Below are positions 17,473 through 26,375 of a stretch of DNA of 64,000 bases, piece after piece. The DNA comes from JARFQH01 sp963825595 (GTDB lineage: Bacteria > Desulfobacterota > Desulfobacteria > Desulfobacterales > SG8-13): the NCBI GenBank assembly GCA_963825595.1, contig CAWGUE010000001.1, positions 1 through 64,000 of the forward strand. The letters run 5' to 3'. Positions within the stretch are counted from its first letter, which is position 1. Each line of letters starts with the position of its first letter. The notes beneath the pieces are model-generated. The model saw only the letters and a list, made by a program, of their open reading frames with translations, did not search any database and had not been told where the DNA came from. The translations under genes were made by a program, and so were the position numbers.

Positions 17473-17644
17473 CTTGCAGGGGAGACTCGCAACGTTTGGC
17501 CGTTCCAGGAGTGAACACATACCTGGGGCAATGATGATTATCTCACTCTTTTAATGACCGGCTGGTTGCCCGAAAAAATGATTTTAAAAGACCGCTTTGG
17601 GCGGTTCACAAACCATTGCTCCGACTTTGACGGAGGTCATTGAG
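17473..17644 (+). repeat. About 170-bp intergenic repeat, copy 1
   Basis: Starts just after the kinase gene. It matches 53899-54064 in the same orientation, with shared blocks GGGGAGACTC, AATGACCGGC, TTGCCCGAAA and GGAGGTCATTGA. The last part forms a hairpin (CTCCGACTTTGACGGAG). It has no protein-coding potential and could be a degenerate mobile element or a small structured RNA. Confidence 0.7.
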
Positions 17645-17804
17645 GTCATGCCCTAAAAATCGTTCACTGCTTAAACAGATCAGTTATTCTCGAGAATTTT
17701 GTGCGTTCTCTGCCGATATTTTTGTCACTTTTTCAGCCGTATCCGATGGTGTATTAATATCCGGCCTCTCTGGGGTCGGTTATTAACCGTTCCATATATA
17801 AGCG

Positions 17805-17820
17805 TGGCATATATTCTGCA
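17805..17820 (+). promoter_or_regulatory. Sigma-54 promoter of the c-di-GMP operon
   Basis: TGGCATATATTCTGCA has the exact GG-N10-GC spacing (GG at 17806-17807, GC at 17818-17819). The predicted start near 17831 leaves a 43-nt leader to the diguanylate cyclase. No clear activator site was found upstream. Confidence 0.65.
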
Positions 17821-17873
17821 TAATTTCATTACTGGGATTTGCAACCAAAGCCAGTATATCAGAGATCGGGCCA

Positions 17874-18722
17874 ATGACAGGGCACTACGAGAAAATCGGA
17901 CGCTGTTATAAACCTCTATTGCAGGTTCTGGCTTTTGTTCTTGTTCTTTTAATAGGGTGGATTCGCTTTTTGACGGGCCCTGAATTTGCCTTTTCGCTTT
18001 TATACCTGCTGCCGATTATCACCGTTACCTGGCTGGTCGGTATACACTGGGGGATACTGATATCGATATTGAGCGCCTTCTCCTGGCTTCTGGCTGATCT
18101 GTCCATGATTGATCGTTTTTCGGAATCTTACATCCCCCTGGTCAACGAATCCCTCAGGCTCTTGGTCTTTCTGTTTATTGTCTTCATGATCACCAGACAT
18201 AAAAAGATCCTGGAAACCCAGAAGGAAATAGCCATGCTGGATCCTTTGACGGGAGTGGCCAACCGGCGGGCGTTTCTCCAATTGGCCCGGACGGAAATCG
18301 ATCGATCTCGTAGATACAACCACCCTTTTTCGGTGATGTACATCGACATCGACGATTTCAAACAGATAAACGATCATTTTGGACATCACACGGGCGATCG
18401 ACTGTTGATTGCGGTGGTTGAAACCATCAAACACCATGTGCGTGCCATCGATATCGTCGCGCGTTTCGGTGGAGACGAATTTGTTGTGCTGCTGGTTAAA
18501 TCAGGGGAGCAGTCCGCTGCCTTGGTTGCCCAAAAACTTCAAAAGCAACTCTCGAGCATAATGAAAAATAACCGGTGGCGAGTGACATTCAGCATCGGTC
18601 TGGCAACTTACCACTCTGCTCCAGACAGTGTCGACGAAACCATCAAGGCCGCAGATGAATTGATGTATCACGTCAAGCGCAATGGTAAAAACAATATCAG
18701 ACAGACGGTGTTAAACACCTAA
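17874..18722 (+). CDS. Membrane diguanylate cyclase
   Basis: A 282-residue protein with about four membrane helices in residues 15-105, then a GGDEF domain (124-280) that makes cyclic di-GMP from two GTP. The active-site loop is FGGDEF (about 198-203). The product-inhibition site R-x-x-D (RAID) stands just upstream at the usual spacing, so feedback control is likely retained. DPLTGVANRRAF and the DIDDFKQIND metal site are intact. It is the first gene of a sigma-54-driven group with the hybrid kinase (18 bp later) and an HD-GYP regulator, so one transcript encodes both making and breaking of c-di-GMP. Confidence 0.9.
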   Translation: MTGHYEKIGRCYKPLLQVLAFVLVLLIGWIRFLTGPEFAFSLLYLLPIITVTWLVGIHWGILISILSAFSWLLADLSMIDRFSESYIPLVNESLRLLVFLFIVFMITRHKKILETQKEIAMLDPLTGVANRRAFLQLARTEIDRSRRYNHPFSVMYIDIDDFKQINDHFGHHTGDRLLIAVVETIKHHVRAIDIVARFGGDEFVVLLVKSGEQSAALVAQKLQKQLSSIMKNNRWRVTFSIGLATYHSAPDSVDETIKAADELMYHVKRNGKNNIRQTVLNT

Positions 18723-18740
18723 CACCGGAAACCAGTTTCG

Positions 18741-21700
18741 ATGAAGAGATTCGAAAATAAAAAACTCGGGCTCTGCTTGTTTTCTGTTGTACTTTACATG
18801 GCCCTGCATTTCAGTGATCCAAATGCGTGCAATTTATGGGCTGAAAGCGCGCCACTTAAAATCGGCGTTCTTGCCATTAGAGGCTCGCAGCAGTGTTTAA
18901 ATAGCTGGTCGCCCACAGCTGAATATCTTTCCCGCAAGGTTGCCGGTCGACACTTTATCATCGTACCGCTGAGCCATGACCAGATCTATTCCAGCGTGCA
19001 AAAGGCAGAGGTTGATTTCATCCTGGCCAATTCCGCCTATTATGTGGGGCTGGAATACTGGTATCGAGCCAATCGTATCGTCACCCTGAAGGAACAGCGC
19101 ATTGACGGCGTATCCACCCAATACGGCGGGGTCATATTCTGCCGCAGCGATCGAAAAGACATCCGGGCCCTGGGCGATCTCAAGAACAAAACCTTCATGG
19201 CGGTCTCGGAATCTTCGCTGGGCGGATGGCTCATGGCCTGGCGCGAACTCCACGAGATCGGGATCGATCCTTACCGCGACTTCAAAGAGCTTCGCTTCGG
19301 CAACACCCACGACCAGGTTGTGTATTCGGTCCGGGACGGCCTGGTCGATGCGGGCACGGTCAGAACCAATACTTTGGAAGATCTCCGTGCTGAGGGTAAA
19401 ATCGACCTGAACGATTATTACGTGTTTCCGCAGCCTCATGCTGCCGAGGGCGATAAACCGTATTTCTGCACGACGCGGGAATACCCGAACTGGCCTATGG
19501 CCAAGGTCATGCATACCCCTGACGATTTAGCCGAAAAAGTTGCCGTGGCCCTGCTGCAAATGCCGCCGGATTCACCCGCGGCCAGGGCCGCCGGTTGTGC
19601 GGGCTGGACCATCCCCCTGAATTACCAGCCGGTTCACGATTGTCTGAAGATCTTGAAGGTCGGCCCGTATAAAGATCTGGGCAAAATCAGCCCATCGGAT
19701 GTGCTTCGAAGCTATGGACATTGGATATTTTTTGCCTTTGCGGCCTTCATCATCCTGGCGACCTTCTTCGCTGTGGTCCTCAAACTCAACAGCGAAATTA
19801 GAAAGTCAAACGAGCACCTGAAGGTGGAAATGGACCTCCGCCGCCAAAAGGACCGGGAGTTGAAGCAGGCCAAAGAACTGGCCGAAGCCGCCACCCGGAC
19901 CAAAAGTGAGTTCCTGGCCAATATGAGCCATGAAATCCGTACTCCCATGAACGGTGTTATTGCTGCGGCGGATCTGGCTCTCGGCGAAAACGTTCCTCCT
20001 AAAATTGAACACTACCTGAAAATCATTCATAGCTCGGCCTACTCTCTACTGGGCATCATCAACGATATTCTGGATTTTTCCAAAATTGAAGCCGGCAAGT
20101 TTGAACTGAAAGAACGGATGTTCAGATTAAATGACGTCCTCGACAGGGTCATGGACCTTTTTGTCAACAAGGCGGCCGAAAAAGGTATCGAACTGCTGGT
20201 CGACTTCGACATTAATACTCCCAAGGTCCTTCTGGGCGACCCCTTGCGCCTGCAACAGATCCTGACCAATCTGATCAGCAATGCCGTTAAATTTACCGAT
20301 TCGGGCGGCGTGGTCCTTTTGAGCGCCTGGCTGCAGACGGAAGCGGCGGTCGATTCTACCGCCGATGAGGTGATGTTGGCTTTTTCGGTAAAAGACACGG
20401 GCACCGGCATCGCGCCGGAGTACATCGATCTGCTTTTCGAGCCCTTCAGTCAGGCCGATACCTCTTCGACACGCAAGTACGAGGGCACCGGCTTGGGGTT
20501 GAGCATCTGCAAACAGCTGGTGACGATGATGAGCGGCGACATCAGCGTCGAAAGCGAATTGGGAAAAGGCAGCACTTTTTTCTTCACGGTGCGTCTGCGC
20601 CGGCCGTCAGCCAAACCGGTCTCCCGATTGGTGGTTCCCCCCGATATTCAAGGCCTGAATGTCCTCGTAGTCGACGACCTGGCCGATAGCAGGATCACCA
20701 TGCGCAAGATGTTGGAGTCTTTAGGATTTAAGGTCGAAACCCTTGTTTCCGGGCCGGAGGCCTTGAAACGGCTGAAAGACAATATGCTACGCAATAATCC
20801 GATCGAACTGATCATGATGGACTGGAAAATGCCGGCGATGGACGGTATCGAGGTATCAAAAAAGGTTCGCCAGGAATTAAAATTGACCATGCCGATCATC
20901 ATGATGACGGCTTTCGGCAAAGAAGAACAACGTATCAAGGCTGAAAAAGCAGGGATCAACGGATTTCTGACCAAGCCCATCTATCCGTCGACGCTGTTTG
21001 ACGCCATCATGGACGGGTTCGGCAAAGAGAGTTTAAAAGAAGCAGGCCTGAAAAAACATTTCACTACCAGAGCCTCCATTTACCGAAAGCCCCTGAAAGG
21101 AAACCGAATATTGGTGGCTGAAGACAATCCAACCAACCAGCAGGTGGCCCAAGCGATATTAGAAAAGGCTGGAATCGCCGTCACCATTGTCAACAATGGT
21201 GAGGAGGCTTTACAGGCCGTCCGAACCACGCAATTCGACGCCGTTCTGATGGATATCCAAATGCCTAAGATGAACGGTTACGAAGCCACCCGGTTGATTC
21301 GTGAACTGCCGCAAGGCGCTTCAATTCCTATCGTTGCCATGACGGCCCATGCCATGAAAGGTGACGAGGAGAAGTGCCTGGAAGCGGGAATGGATGGATA
21401 CATATCCAAACCGGTCAATCAGGATCGCCTGTTTCACACGCTCTGGCGGTTGGTTCGGAACCACAAGAGTCCTTCGGATTTTATGGCGACGGAAGAAGAT
21501 GAGGCTGCAATCGACCCGGGACCCGATGGTGAAGAGATTCCGCAAGGCGAACATCTTAGACCACCTGGAAAATCGATTGAAAATGGCCGAATCCTCCCGG
21601 CCAAACTTCCGGGAATCGACATTGAAAAGACCCTGGAAACACTGAATATAGACGGCCCCACTTTAAAACGCATCATGTTCGGATTTCTTTCTGATAACCG

Positions 21701-22223
21701 GGATACCGCGAGAAAAATAAAAAAGTCACTTAGCGGCAACGACCCGAAACTGATGCTCCAATTGGCGCACAGCCTCAAGGGAAGTGCCGCCAATATCGGT
21801 GCCGGAGAATTATATATGGCTGCGCACGATCTTGAAGCCGCCTGCCGCGAGGATTTATCCATGGATGTCGAACCGTCTGAAATGGAAGACTTGATCGCAA
21901 ATGTGGCGTCCACCTTGAACCAGGTTCTCGAATCGATTCAATCGCTGGGGGATCCAGAGTCCAGTGATGCAGCCACCAAAGTATCCATCGAATCCGGCCT
22001 GCAGTTCGACACGCTTCTGACGCAACTGGCCGGGGCCATCGACCGGGCCGATCCGGAACAAATTATGACATACATGCCTGCCGTCAGGCAACAGGCTGCC
22101 CTATGTAAGAATATCGACCCTTCCAGTCTTAAAACGCTTGAAGATCAGGTCAATCGCTATGACTATGACCAGGCTTTGGAAACTATCCGGAAGATTTGCA
22201 GAATTAGACAGGGAGACCCATGA
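18741..22223 (+). CDS. Hybrid histidine kinase with PhnD-like sensor, two receivers and HPt
   Basis: A 1160-residue multidomain kinase. In order: signal peptide (1-34); PhnD/phosphonate-type periplasmic binding domain (about 37-310); membrane helix (about 330-350); HisKA with FLANMSHEIRTPMNG (His about 397); HATPase with DTGTGI and GTGLGLSICKQL; receiver 1 (LVVDD, acceptor Asp in MMDWKMPAMDG about 693); receiver 2 (VAEDN, Asp in LMDIQMPKMNG about 836); HPt with LAHSLKGSAANIG (His about 1010). The chain forms a full internal His-Asp-His phosphorelay. The stop overlaps the next gene by 4 bp, so the HD-GYP regulator is the likely output. The ligand may be an oxyanion, by analogy only. Confidence 0.9.
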   Translation: MKRFENKKLGLCLFSVVLYMALHFSDPNACNLWAESAPLKIGVLAIRGSQQCLNSWSPTAEYLSRKVAGRHFIIVPLSHDQIYSSVQKAEVDFILANSAYYVGLEYWYRANRIVTLKEQRIDGVSTQYGGVIFCRSDRKDIRALGDLKNKTFMAVSESSLGGWLMAWRELHEIGIDPYRDFKELRFGNTHDQVVYSVRDGLVDAGTVRTNTLEDLRAEGKIDLNDYYVFPQPHAAEGDKPYFCTTREYPNWPMAKVMHTPDDLAEKVAVALLQMPPDSPAARAAGCAGWTIPLNYQPVHDCLKILKVGPYKDLGKISPSDVLRSYGHWIFFAFAAFIILATFFAVVLKLNSEIRKSNEHLKVEMDLRRQKDRELKQAKELAEAATRTKSEFLANMSHEIRTPMNGVIAAADLALGENVPPKIEHYLKIIHSSAYSLLGIINDILDFSKIEAGKFELKERMFRLNDVLDRVMDLFVNKAAEKGIELLVDFDINTPKVLLGDPLRLQQILTNLISNAVKFTDSGGVVLLSAWLQTEAAVDSTADEVMLAFSVKDTGTGIAPEYIDLLFEPFSQADTSSTRKYEGTGLGLSICKQLVTMMSGDISVESELGKGSTFFFTVRLRRPSAKPVSRLVVPPDIQGLNVLVVDDLADSRITMRKMLESLGFKVETLVSGPEALKRLKDNMLRNNPIELIMMDWKMPAMDGIEVSKKVRQELKLTMPIIMMTAFGKEEQRIKAEKAGINGFLTKPIYPSTLFDAIMDGFGKESLKEAGLKKHFTTRASIYRKPLKGNRILVAEDNPTNQQVAQAILEKAGIAVTIVNNGEEALQAVRTTQFDAVLMDIQMPKMNGYEATRLIRELPQGASIPIVAMTAHAMKGDEEKCLEAGMDGYISKPVNQDRLFHTLWRLVRNHKSPSDFMATEEDEAAIDPGPDGEEIPQGEHLRPPGKSIENGRILPAKLPGIDIEKTLETLNIDGPTLKRIMFGFLSDNRDTARKIKKSLSGNDPKLMLQLAHSLKGSAANIGAGELYMAAHDLEAACREDLSMDVEPSEMEDLIANVASTLNQVLESIQSLGDPESSDAATKVSIESGLQFDTLLTQLAGAIDRADPEQIMTYMPAVRQQAALCKNIDPSSLKTLEDQVNRYDYDQALETIRKICRIRQGDP

Positions 22224-23281
22224 ATTCGACTCGACCTTTAGTTCTGATTGTGGATGACAACGCAACAAACATCGACCTGCTGGTCAACACACTCAAAGAC
22301 GGGTACCGTTTGGGCATTGCCAAAAACGGTCCCAAGGCACTGGAATACGCTTTTAAACATAAACCGGACCTTGTGCTTCTGGATATAATGATGCCGGAGA
22401 TGAATGGCTACGAGGTGTGCGCCCAGTTAAAAGCAAATCCTATAACAGCATCCACTCCGATTATTTTTATCACGGCCATGAGTGAAACTGTAAGCAAAAC
22501 CCGGGGCTTTGAATTGGGCGCGGTAGACTATATCACCAAACCGTTTCACGCAGCGGAAGTCAAAGCGAGGATTCGAACGCATTTATCACTCGAGGAGATG
22601 AGACTGGAGTTGAAGTCCCAAAACGTGCTTCTGGAGCAAAAAGTTGATCAGAAAACAGCCGAAATACGCGAAATGCTCAATGCCAGCATTCGCAGCATGG
22701 CACTTATGGTTGAGATCAGGGATCCCTATACTGCCGGGCATCAGCATCGTGTTGCACAGCTGGCCTGCGCCATCGCAGGAAAAATGGGGCTTGCTCCGGC
22801 GTTGATCGACGGTATTCGTATTGCTGGAATCCTGCACGATGTGGGAAAGATCCGCATACCCGTTTCCATCCTCAGCCGGGCAGGCAGGCTATTGGCGGCT
22901 GAATTTGAAATGATCAAAATTCATCCCCAGGTGAGTTATGACATCCTGAAAAATATTCCCTTCCCCTGGCCCGTCGCCCAGATGGTTCACCAGCATCATG
23001 AGCGCCTGGACGGTTCGGGTTACCCCCAAGGCCTTTCGGGTGACGAGATCCTGCTGGAGGCCAGAATATTGGCTGTTGCAGATGTGACGGAAGCCAACAG
23101 CTCTTTCCGACCCTATCGTCCTGCCCGCGGAATTGAATCGGCACTGGCAAAAATCGCCCGGAAAAAAGGGAAGCAGTACGATGTCGACGCGGTCACGGCC
23201 TGCCAAGAGCTGTTTGCCAGTGACGGCTTCAAATTCGACGACAGCAACGGCAATGCCGCACCTTTCTTTGAACCTTTATAG
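22220..23281 (+). CDS. HD-GYP response regulator, probable c-di-GMP phosphodiesterase
   Basis: A 353-residue protein: receiver (about 8-125; VDDN pair, acceptor Asp in LVLLDIMMPEMNG, Lys in YITKPF), a coiled-coil linker, and an HD-GYP domain. That domain shows AGHQHRVAQLA, the metal-binding GILHDVGKIRIP (about 200-210) and HHERLDGSGYPQGL (GYP about 270). It should hydrolyse c-di-GMP when phosphorylated. The ATG overlaps the hybrid-kinase stop (ATGA), so translation is coupled and the kinase HPt is its natural phosphodonor. It opposes the diguanylate cyclase two genes upstream. Confidence 0.9.
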   Translation: MNSTRPLVLIVDDNATNIDLLVNTLKDGYRLGIAKNGPKALEYAFKHKPDLVLLDIMMPEMNGYEVCAQLKANPITASTPIIFITAMSETVSKTRGFELGAVDYITKPFHAAEVKARIRTHLSLEEMRLELKSQNVLLEQKVDQKTAEIREMLNASIRSMALMVEIRDPYTAGHQHRVAQLACAIAGKMGLAPALIDGIRIAGILHDVGKIRIPVSILSRAGRLLAAEFEMIKIHPQVSYDILKNIPFPWPVAQMVHQHHERLDGSGYPQGLSGDEILLEARILAVADVTEANSSFRPYRPARGIESALAKIARKKGKQYDVDAVTACQELFASDGFKFDDSNGNAAPFFEPL

Positions 23282-23368
23282 TTTTCGACGTTCTTTTGCG
23301 TTTTTATTCATTCCCTGAAAAATTTAAGGCATCCCAATTATTTCCACTCTTTTCGAGTTGCCGGCTGC

Positions 23369-23384
23369 TGGCATTTAATTTGCA
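23369..23384 (+). promoter_or_regulatory. Sigma-54 promoter upstream of non-coding region
   Basis: TGGCATTTAATTTGCA matches the consensus with GG at 23370-23371 and GC at 23382-23383, exactly N10. The predicted start near 23395 is about 470 nt from the nearest downstream gene, leaving a long non-coding transcript. Confidence 0.55.
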
Positions 23385-23780
23385 GATCTTTGATTTAGAT
23401 GCATACGCCGCCGGCGATAGGATTGCGTCAGATTGAAACCTTCGAAGCCACATTCTTAGAATGAACCGGATGATGCGCTCAATGAGCGTATGAGCAAAAA
23501 GTTCTCGCCGCATCATCGCCGGGTGGCGGCGTCCTCATGGTCTTGCACCGGTCGGCCTTCTGCAGATGCTGGGCGCATACTGGATTTCAGCAACTGCGCC
23601 TGCGTGGCGCCCAACGTTGGGCTGAGCCTGGCATCACTGTCTGGATTCGAGTCGACCGTCGCCTTTACGTTGGTAAGGCCTCCGAGTCGAGTACCTACTG
23701 ACGGTCGCTTTGGCAGACACTAAAGGGTGTCAGGGACTGTGCCAGAAACATTCGGTGGCGTTCCGGTGTCAATTTAAATC

Positions 23781-23795
23781 TTTACATTGTGTAAA
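23781..23795 (+). promoter_or_regulatory. Activator-type palindrome TTTACA-N3-TGTAAA
   Basis: TTTACATTGTGTAAA, followed by AATTGACA and preceded by TGTCAATTT, so the symmetry extends further outward. It matches sites at 30286, 35608 and 44588 that lie upstream of sigma-54 promoters. No good sigma-54 site follows at the usual distance here, so its target is uncertain. Confidence 0.5.
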
Positions 23796-23867
23796 AAAAA
23801 TTGACATGGACACGGAATTTTAACCCACTCACAGATTCCTTGTGACAGACAAAAAAGGAGTATCGCC

Positions 23868-24167
23868 ATGAACAGATCGAACGCAGCCCAAAAAGTGTCC
23901 CGTCGCAGGGTGCTCTTCACGTTCTATGCACCGCGGGCCGAAGAAGTTCTGCTGTTGGCTGACTTCAATAACTGGGATGCCACGGCCCAGCCAATGAAAA
24001 AGGACGCCGATGGGCTCTGGCAGAAGATCACCTATCTTTATCCGGGCCGATACGAGTACCGCTTTCTGGTGGACGACAAGTGGTGTTGCGATCCGCGCAA
24101 TTTGAAACGTTGTCCCAATTGCTTCGGCTCCGAGAACAGCACCATCGAAGTTGAAGCACGCCCATAG
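23868..24167 (+). CDS. CBM48/glycogen-binding-domain protein
   Basis: A 99-residue protein consisting of one isoamylase-N-terminal/AMPK-glycogen-binding (CBM48) beta-sandwich: VLFTFYAPRAEEVLLLADF, NNWDATAQPM, GLWQKITYLYPGRYEYRFLVDD. The Trp and Lys positions typical of glycogen contact are present, but no catalytic domain is attached. Two Cys near the end (LKRCPNCFGSE) form a C-x2-C that could bind metal. Such stand-alone proteins occur in Desulfobacterota and may tether to storage glycogen; that role is inferred. AAAAAAGGAG precedes the ATG. A damaged near-identical copy lies at 15330. Confidence 0.8.
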   Translation: MNRSNAAQKVSRRRVLFTFYAPRAEEVLLLADFNNWDATAQPMKKDADGLWQKITYLYPGRYEYRFLVDDKWCCDPRNLKRCPNCFGSENSTIEVEARP

Positions 24168-24410
24168 GCGCTCGGGCCGCCCTGTATCGTCTGAAAACAA
24201 ATGCGATTGAGCTTACCCTGACTGCCATGAATTCGATTGAGCATGGATTTCCAAATTTCCCTAAAAACCGGATCGGTCTCGGAGAACTCGCCGAAAACCA
24301 CCGGTGGAACTGGAATCCGTCGGCACGGATCCTTTCAAATTACTTAATCGGCAGGCCTGGAAAGACAGCGGACACAACCGGGATAAAATGCTGAACAACA
24401 GGAGACTTTT

Positions 24411-24840
24411 ATGAAAAGAAACGCCGGAGTGTGGTTGGACAATCGCAAGGCGATTATTGTCTTCGTTGATACGGCAGGGCGAAGCCTTCAACAGATAGAC
24501 TCCGGGGTCGAAGGTCGCGTGACGACTGTCCGGAGGTTCGCGGACCCGCAAAACCCCCTTCGGCCCGCAGGATGTCGTGCATGACAGCAAACGTGACGCT
24601 CGCCATCAGCAGAATCTCAGAAAGTATTTCAGGGAAATCATCCGCACCGTCGCAACCGTCGATAAACTCATCCTGTTCGGACCGGGTGAAGCCAAGCTGG
24701 CGTTGATGAAGGAAATAGAAAAATCCAAAGTGCTGAGTCCGAAGGTGGTCGATATCCAAACAACCGACAAAATGACCGATAAGCAAATTGCAGCATATGC
24801 ACGGTCATACTACAAAGCGATCGATCCAGTTGCGAAATGA
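24411..24840 (+). pseudogene. eRF1/host-attachment-like small protein, frameshifted
   Basis: The frame from ATG 24411 (AACAGGAG upstream) gives MKRNAGVWLDNRKAIIVFVD and breaks near 24522. Removing one A there joins it to a second frame reading RLSGGSRTRKTPFGPQDVV, then DKLILFGPGEAKLALMKEIE and DKMTDKQIAAYARSYY. Together they form about 142 residues like the small bacterial eRF1-domain (translational-machinery-associated) proteins, with the FGPGEAK loop intact. A GTG at 24577 could start a truncated form. One-base insertion or sequencing error; otherwise complete. Confidence 0.7.
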
Positions 24841-25091
24841 CACCCAGTGCCGGAAAGGGTCGCTGGCGGCCTTAAGACCATCAATAACACGTTTATTGCC
24901 AAAATTTTCACGTGGCTGAGCGGCAGAGGCGCTAGGGCCGCCTGAAACGTGGTCGGAGGGTCATGTCGCCCAAATTCTCTTGATTTTCGATGTGTCCGCC
25001 GCATATGTTTGTTGGTCGCGAAGGAACGGGGTGTAAGATAATACCGTTCAATTTGCGGCGGCCACACCTTTATGCGAACAGCTATCCGGTT

Positions 25092-25544
25092 TTAATGGTC
25101 AATTTTTTTGCCTTCAGTCTCTTTGGTTTTGGTAAAAACCAGCTTCAATACGCCCTTTTTGTATGCGGCATCCACATTTTCCTGATCGACCTCCGCGGGC
25201 AGCTCCATTGATCTGCTAAAATAGCCATAAGACCGTTCAACCCGATGAATATTTTTGTCCTTTTCTTCCTTTTCCTTCTTTTTTTCGCCTTTGATCGTGA
25301 GGGTGCGGCCTTCGATACTAACGTGAATATCTTTGGCATCACATCCGGGGATTTCCGCTTTTACGGTAATTTCCTTTTCCCCTTCGCTCACATCGACCCT
25401 CGGCGTCCAGTGCTCTTTTGAAAAAAGCTCACGAGCGTTAGGAAAATCGACATCAAAAAAGCGATTGAACAAACTATCGAATTCCCTCTTCAATCCGGCT
25501 AAATCCTTAAGGTCCCGTTTTCCCCATGGCATTAAGTCAAACAT
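25092..25544 (-). CDS. Hsp20-family small heat-shock protein
   Basis: A 150-residue alpha-crystallin-type chaperone: a variable N-terminal arm (MFDLMPWGKRDLKDL), an alpha-crystallin domain (about 45-140; PRVDVSEGEKEITVKAEIPG, then SIEGRTLTIKGEKK) and the conserved A-x-x-x-x-G-V-L segment (AAYKKGVLKLVF). The tail is short and highly charged (TKETEGKKIDH), without a clear I-x-I motif. It holds unfolding proteins in large oligomers without ATP. An AAAGGAGG ribosome site is well placed. A perfect hairpin lies about 110 bp upstream. Confidence 0.93.
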   Translation of the reverse strand: MFDLMPWGKRDLKDLAGLKREFDSLFNRFFDVDFPNARELFSKEHWTPRVDVSEGEKEITVKAEIPGCDAKDIHVSIEGRTLTIKGEKKKEKEEKDKNIHRVERSYGYFSRSMELPAEVDQENVDAAYKKGVLKLVFTKTKETEGKKIDH

Positions 25545-25653
25545 GGTGTGTCCTCCTTTTTTTGTGTGATGACTCTAATCAAAAGCATGTAACATTGTGC
25601 ATCACCGGGTCACTCTCTCATGAGCGAGAGCATGCTATAGAGAGCTGGTGATC

Positions 25654-25689
25654 CTTGTCGACGATTCACCTTATCGAATCGTCGACAAG
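25654..25689. promoter_or_regulatory. Perfect 14-bp inverted repeat upstream of hsp20
   Basis: CTTGTCGACGATTC and its exact complement are separated by 8 nt. It sits after the PilZ gene and before the Hsp20 gene on the same strand. There is no T-tract on the minus strand, so it is either an operator for hsp20 or a transcript-stabilising hairpin rather than a classical terminator. It is not the CIRCE sequence. Confidence 0.5.
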
Positions 25690-25710
25690 CCGTTAGGGCA
25701 TAGTCTCCGG

Positions 25711-26037
25711 TCAGTACATGGCCACATATTTCACTCCCAACGCATATACCAGACCGTCTTCTTCGATGACTTCATCCGCCCAAGAAACCTCTATCAGCCC
25801 ATTCATGCGTAGGTATTCGCTGTCATCGCGGATTTCCACCGATGGCAGATCAGCGAGGCGAAGGATAAGATACGTTCCCGGCCTCACCGGTTTTCTCGAA
25901 ATGAGGAGCATTTCATTTTGCGTGATATCGATCAGCCTGACTTTGAAAGCATTGCTTCGACCGGCAACATTGATGCATTCGGCATCCAGGTCGCACGCTG
26001 CCCGCTGCTCCATGAGGTTTCCGGTTTGGCTGTTCAT
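25711..26037 (-). CDS. PilZ-domain-like protein
   Basis: A 108-residue single-domain protein with the PilZ pattern: LIDITQNEMLLISRKPVRPGTYLILRL and a final YALGVKYVAMY strand. The canonical R-x3-R and D/N-S/T-x-G c-di-GMP motifs are not clearly present (DITQNEM stands where D-x-S-x-x-G is expected), so nucleotide binding is doubtful. Its ATG overlaps the stop of the receiver-like gene upstream by 4 bp, so the two form a small operon. Confidence 0.6.
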   Translation of the reverse strand: MNSQTGNLMEQRAACDLDAECINVAGRSNAFKVRLIDITQNEMLLISRKPVRPGTYLILRLADLPSVEIRDDSEYLRMNGLIEVSWADEVIEEDGLVYALGVKYVAMY

Positions 26038-26375
26038 TTTTGTCCCAGAACCTCCTTGATTGACTCTTTGAGCCTGTCGATGCCATCCGCACTTTGGATG
26101 GCATAAACGATGGCCGGAATGTCGGGTAACTTTTCTTTGACAGCGTTGAGCAGATCCAAACTATCGAACCCCTCGGACAAGGAATTCAGAAGCAGCGCAG
26201 CCGGTTGATACATCTCGAGATACTTCCAGGTCTTTTCAACACTATCGGCTATATCGGCTTGATGCCCCTTTTCACGAACGGCCATCGCCACCCGATGACT
26301 GACATGGCGCTGATCATCCAGGATGAGGATGGACACTTTTTTTTCATCGTTTGTTTGACAGGCGGAAGTGATCAT
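26034..26375 (-). CDS. Degenerate receiver-domain protein without phosphoacceptor Asp
   Basis: About 113 residues with a response-regulator fold: hydrophobic strand SILILDDQRHVSHRVAMAV (acidic pair kept), then PAALLLNSLSEGFDSLDLL where the phosphorylated Asp should be (an Asn instead), then IPAIVYAIQSADGI. It lacks the final conserved Lys in the usual context. It is therefore probably a phosphorylation-independent interaction domain. ATG at 26375 is chosen; a TTG lies one codon upstream. Translationally coupled to the PilZ-like gene. Confidence 0.6.
   Translation of the reverse strand: MITSACQTNDEKKVSILILDDQRHVSHRVAMAVREKGHQADIADSVEKTWKYLEMYQPAALLLNSLSEGFDSLDLLNAVKEKLPDIPAIVYAIQSADGIDRLKESIKEVLGQK

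Larger units (their letters stand above)
23282..23867 (+). other. Gene-free, structured region with a sigma-54-like promoter
   Basis: No credible ORF. A promoter match lies at 23369 and an activator-type palindrome at 23781. Between them (about 23460-23760) the sequence is GC-richer than its flanks and full of short hairpins, for example GCCCAACGTTGGGC near 23610 and GACACTAAAGGGTGTC near 23718. It may encode a regulatory RNA, or be a long leader of the CBM48 gene. No known RNA family is recognised. Confidence 0.4.

Noticed and set aside
23806..23830. TGGACACGGAATTTTAACC as a sigma-54 promoter for the CBM48 gene
   Set aside because: Spacing and the -12 GC are wrong.
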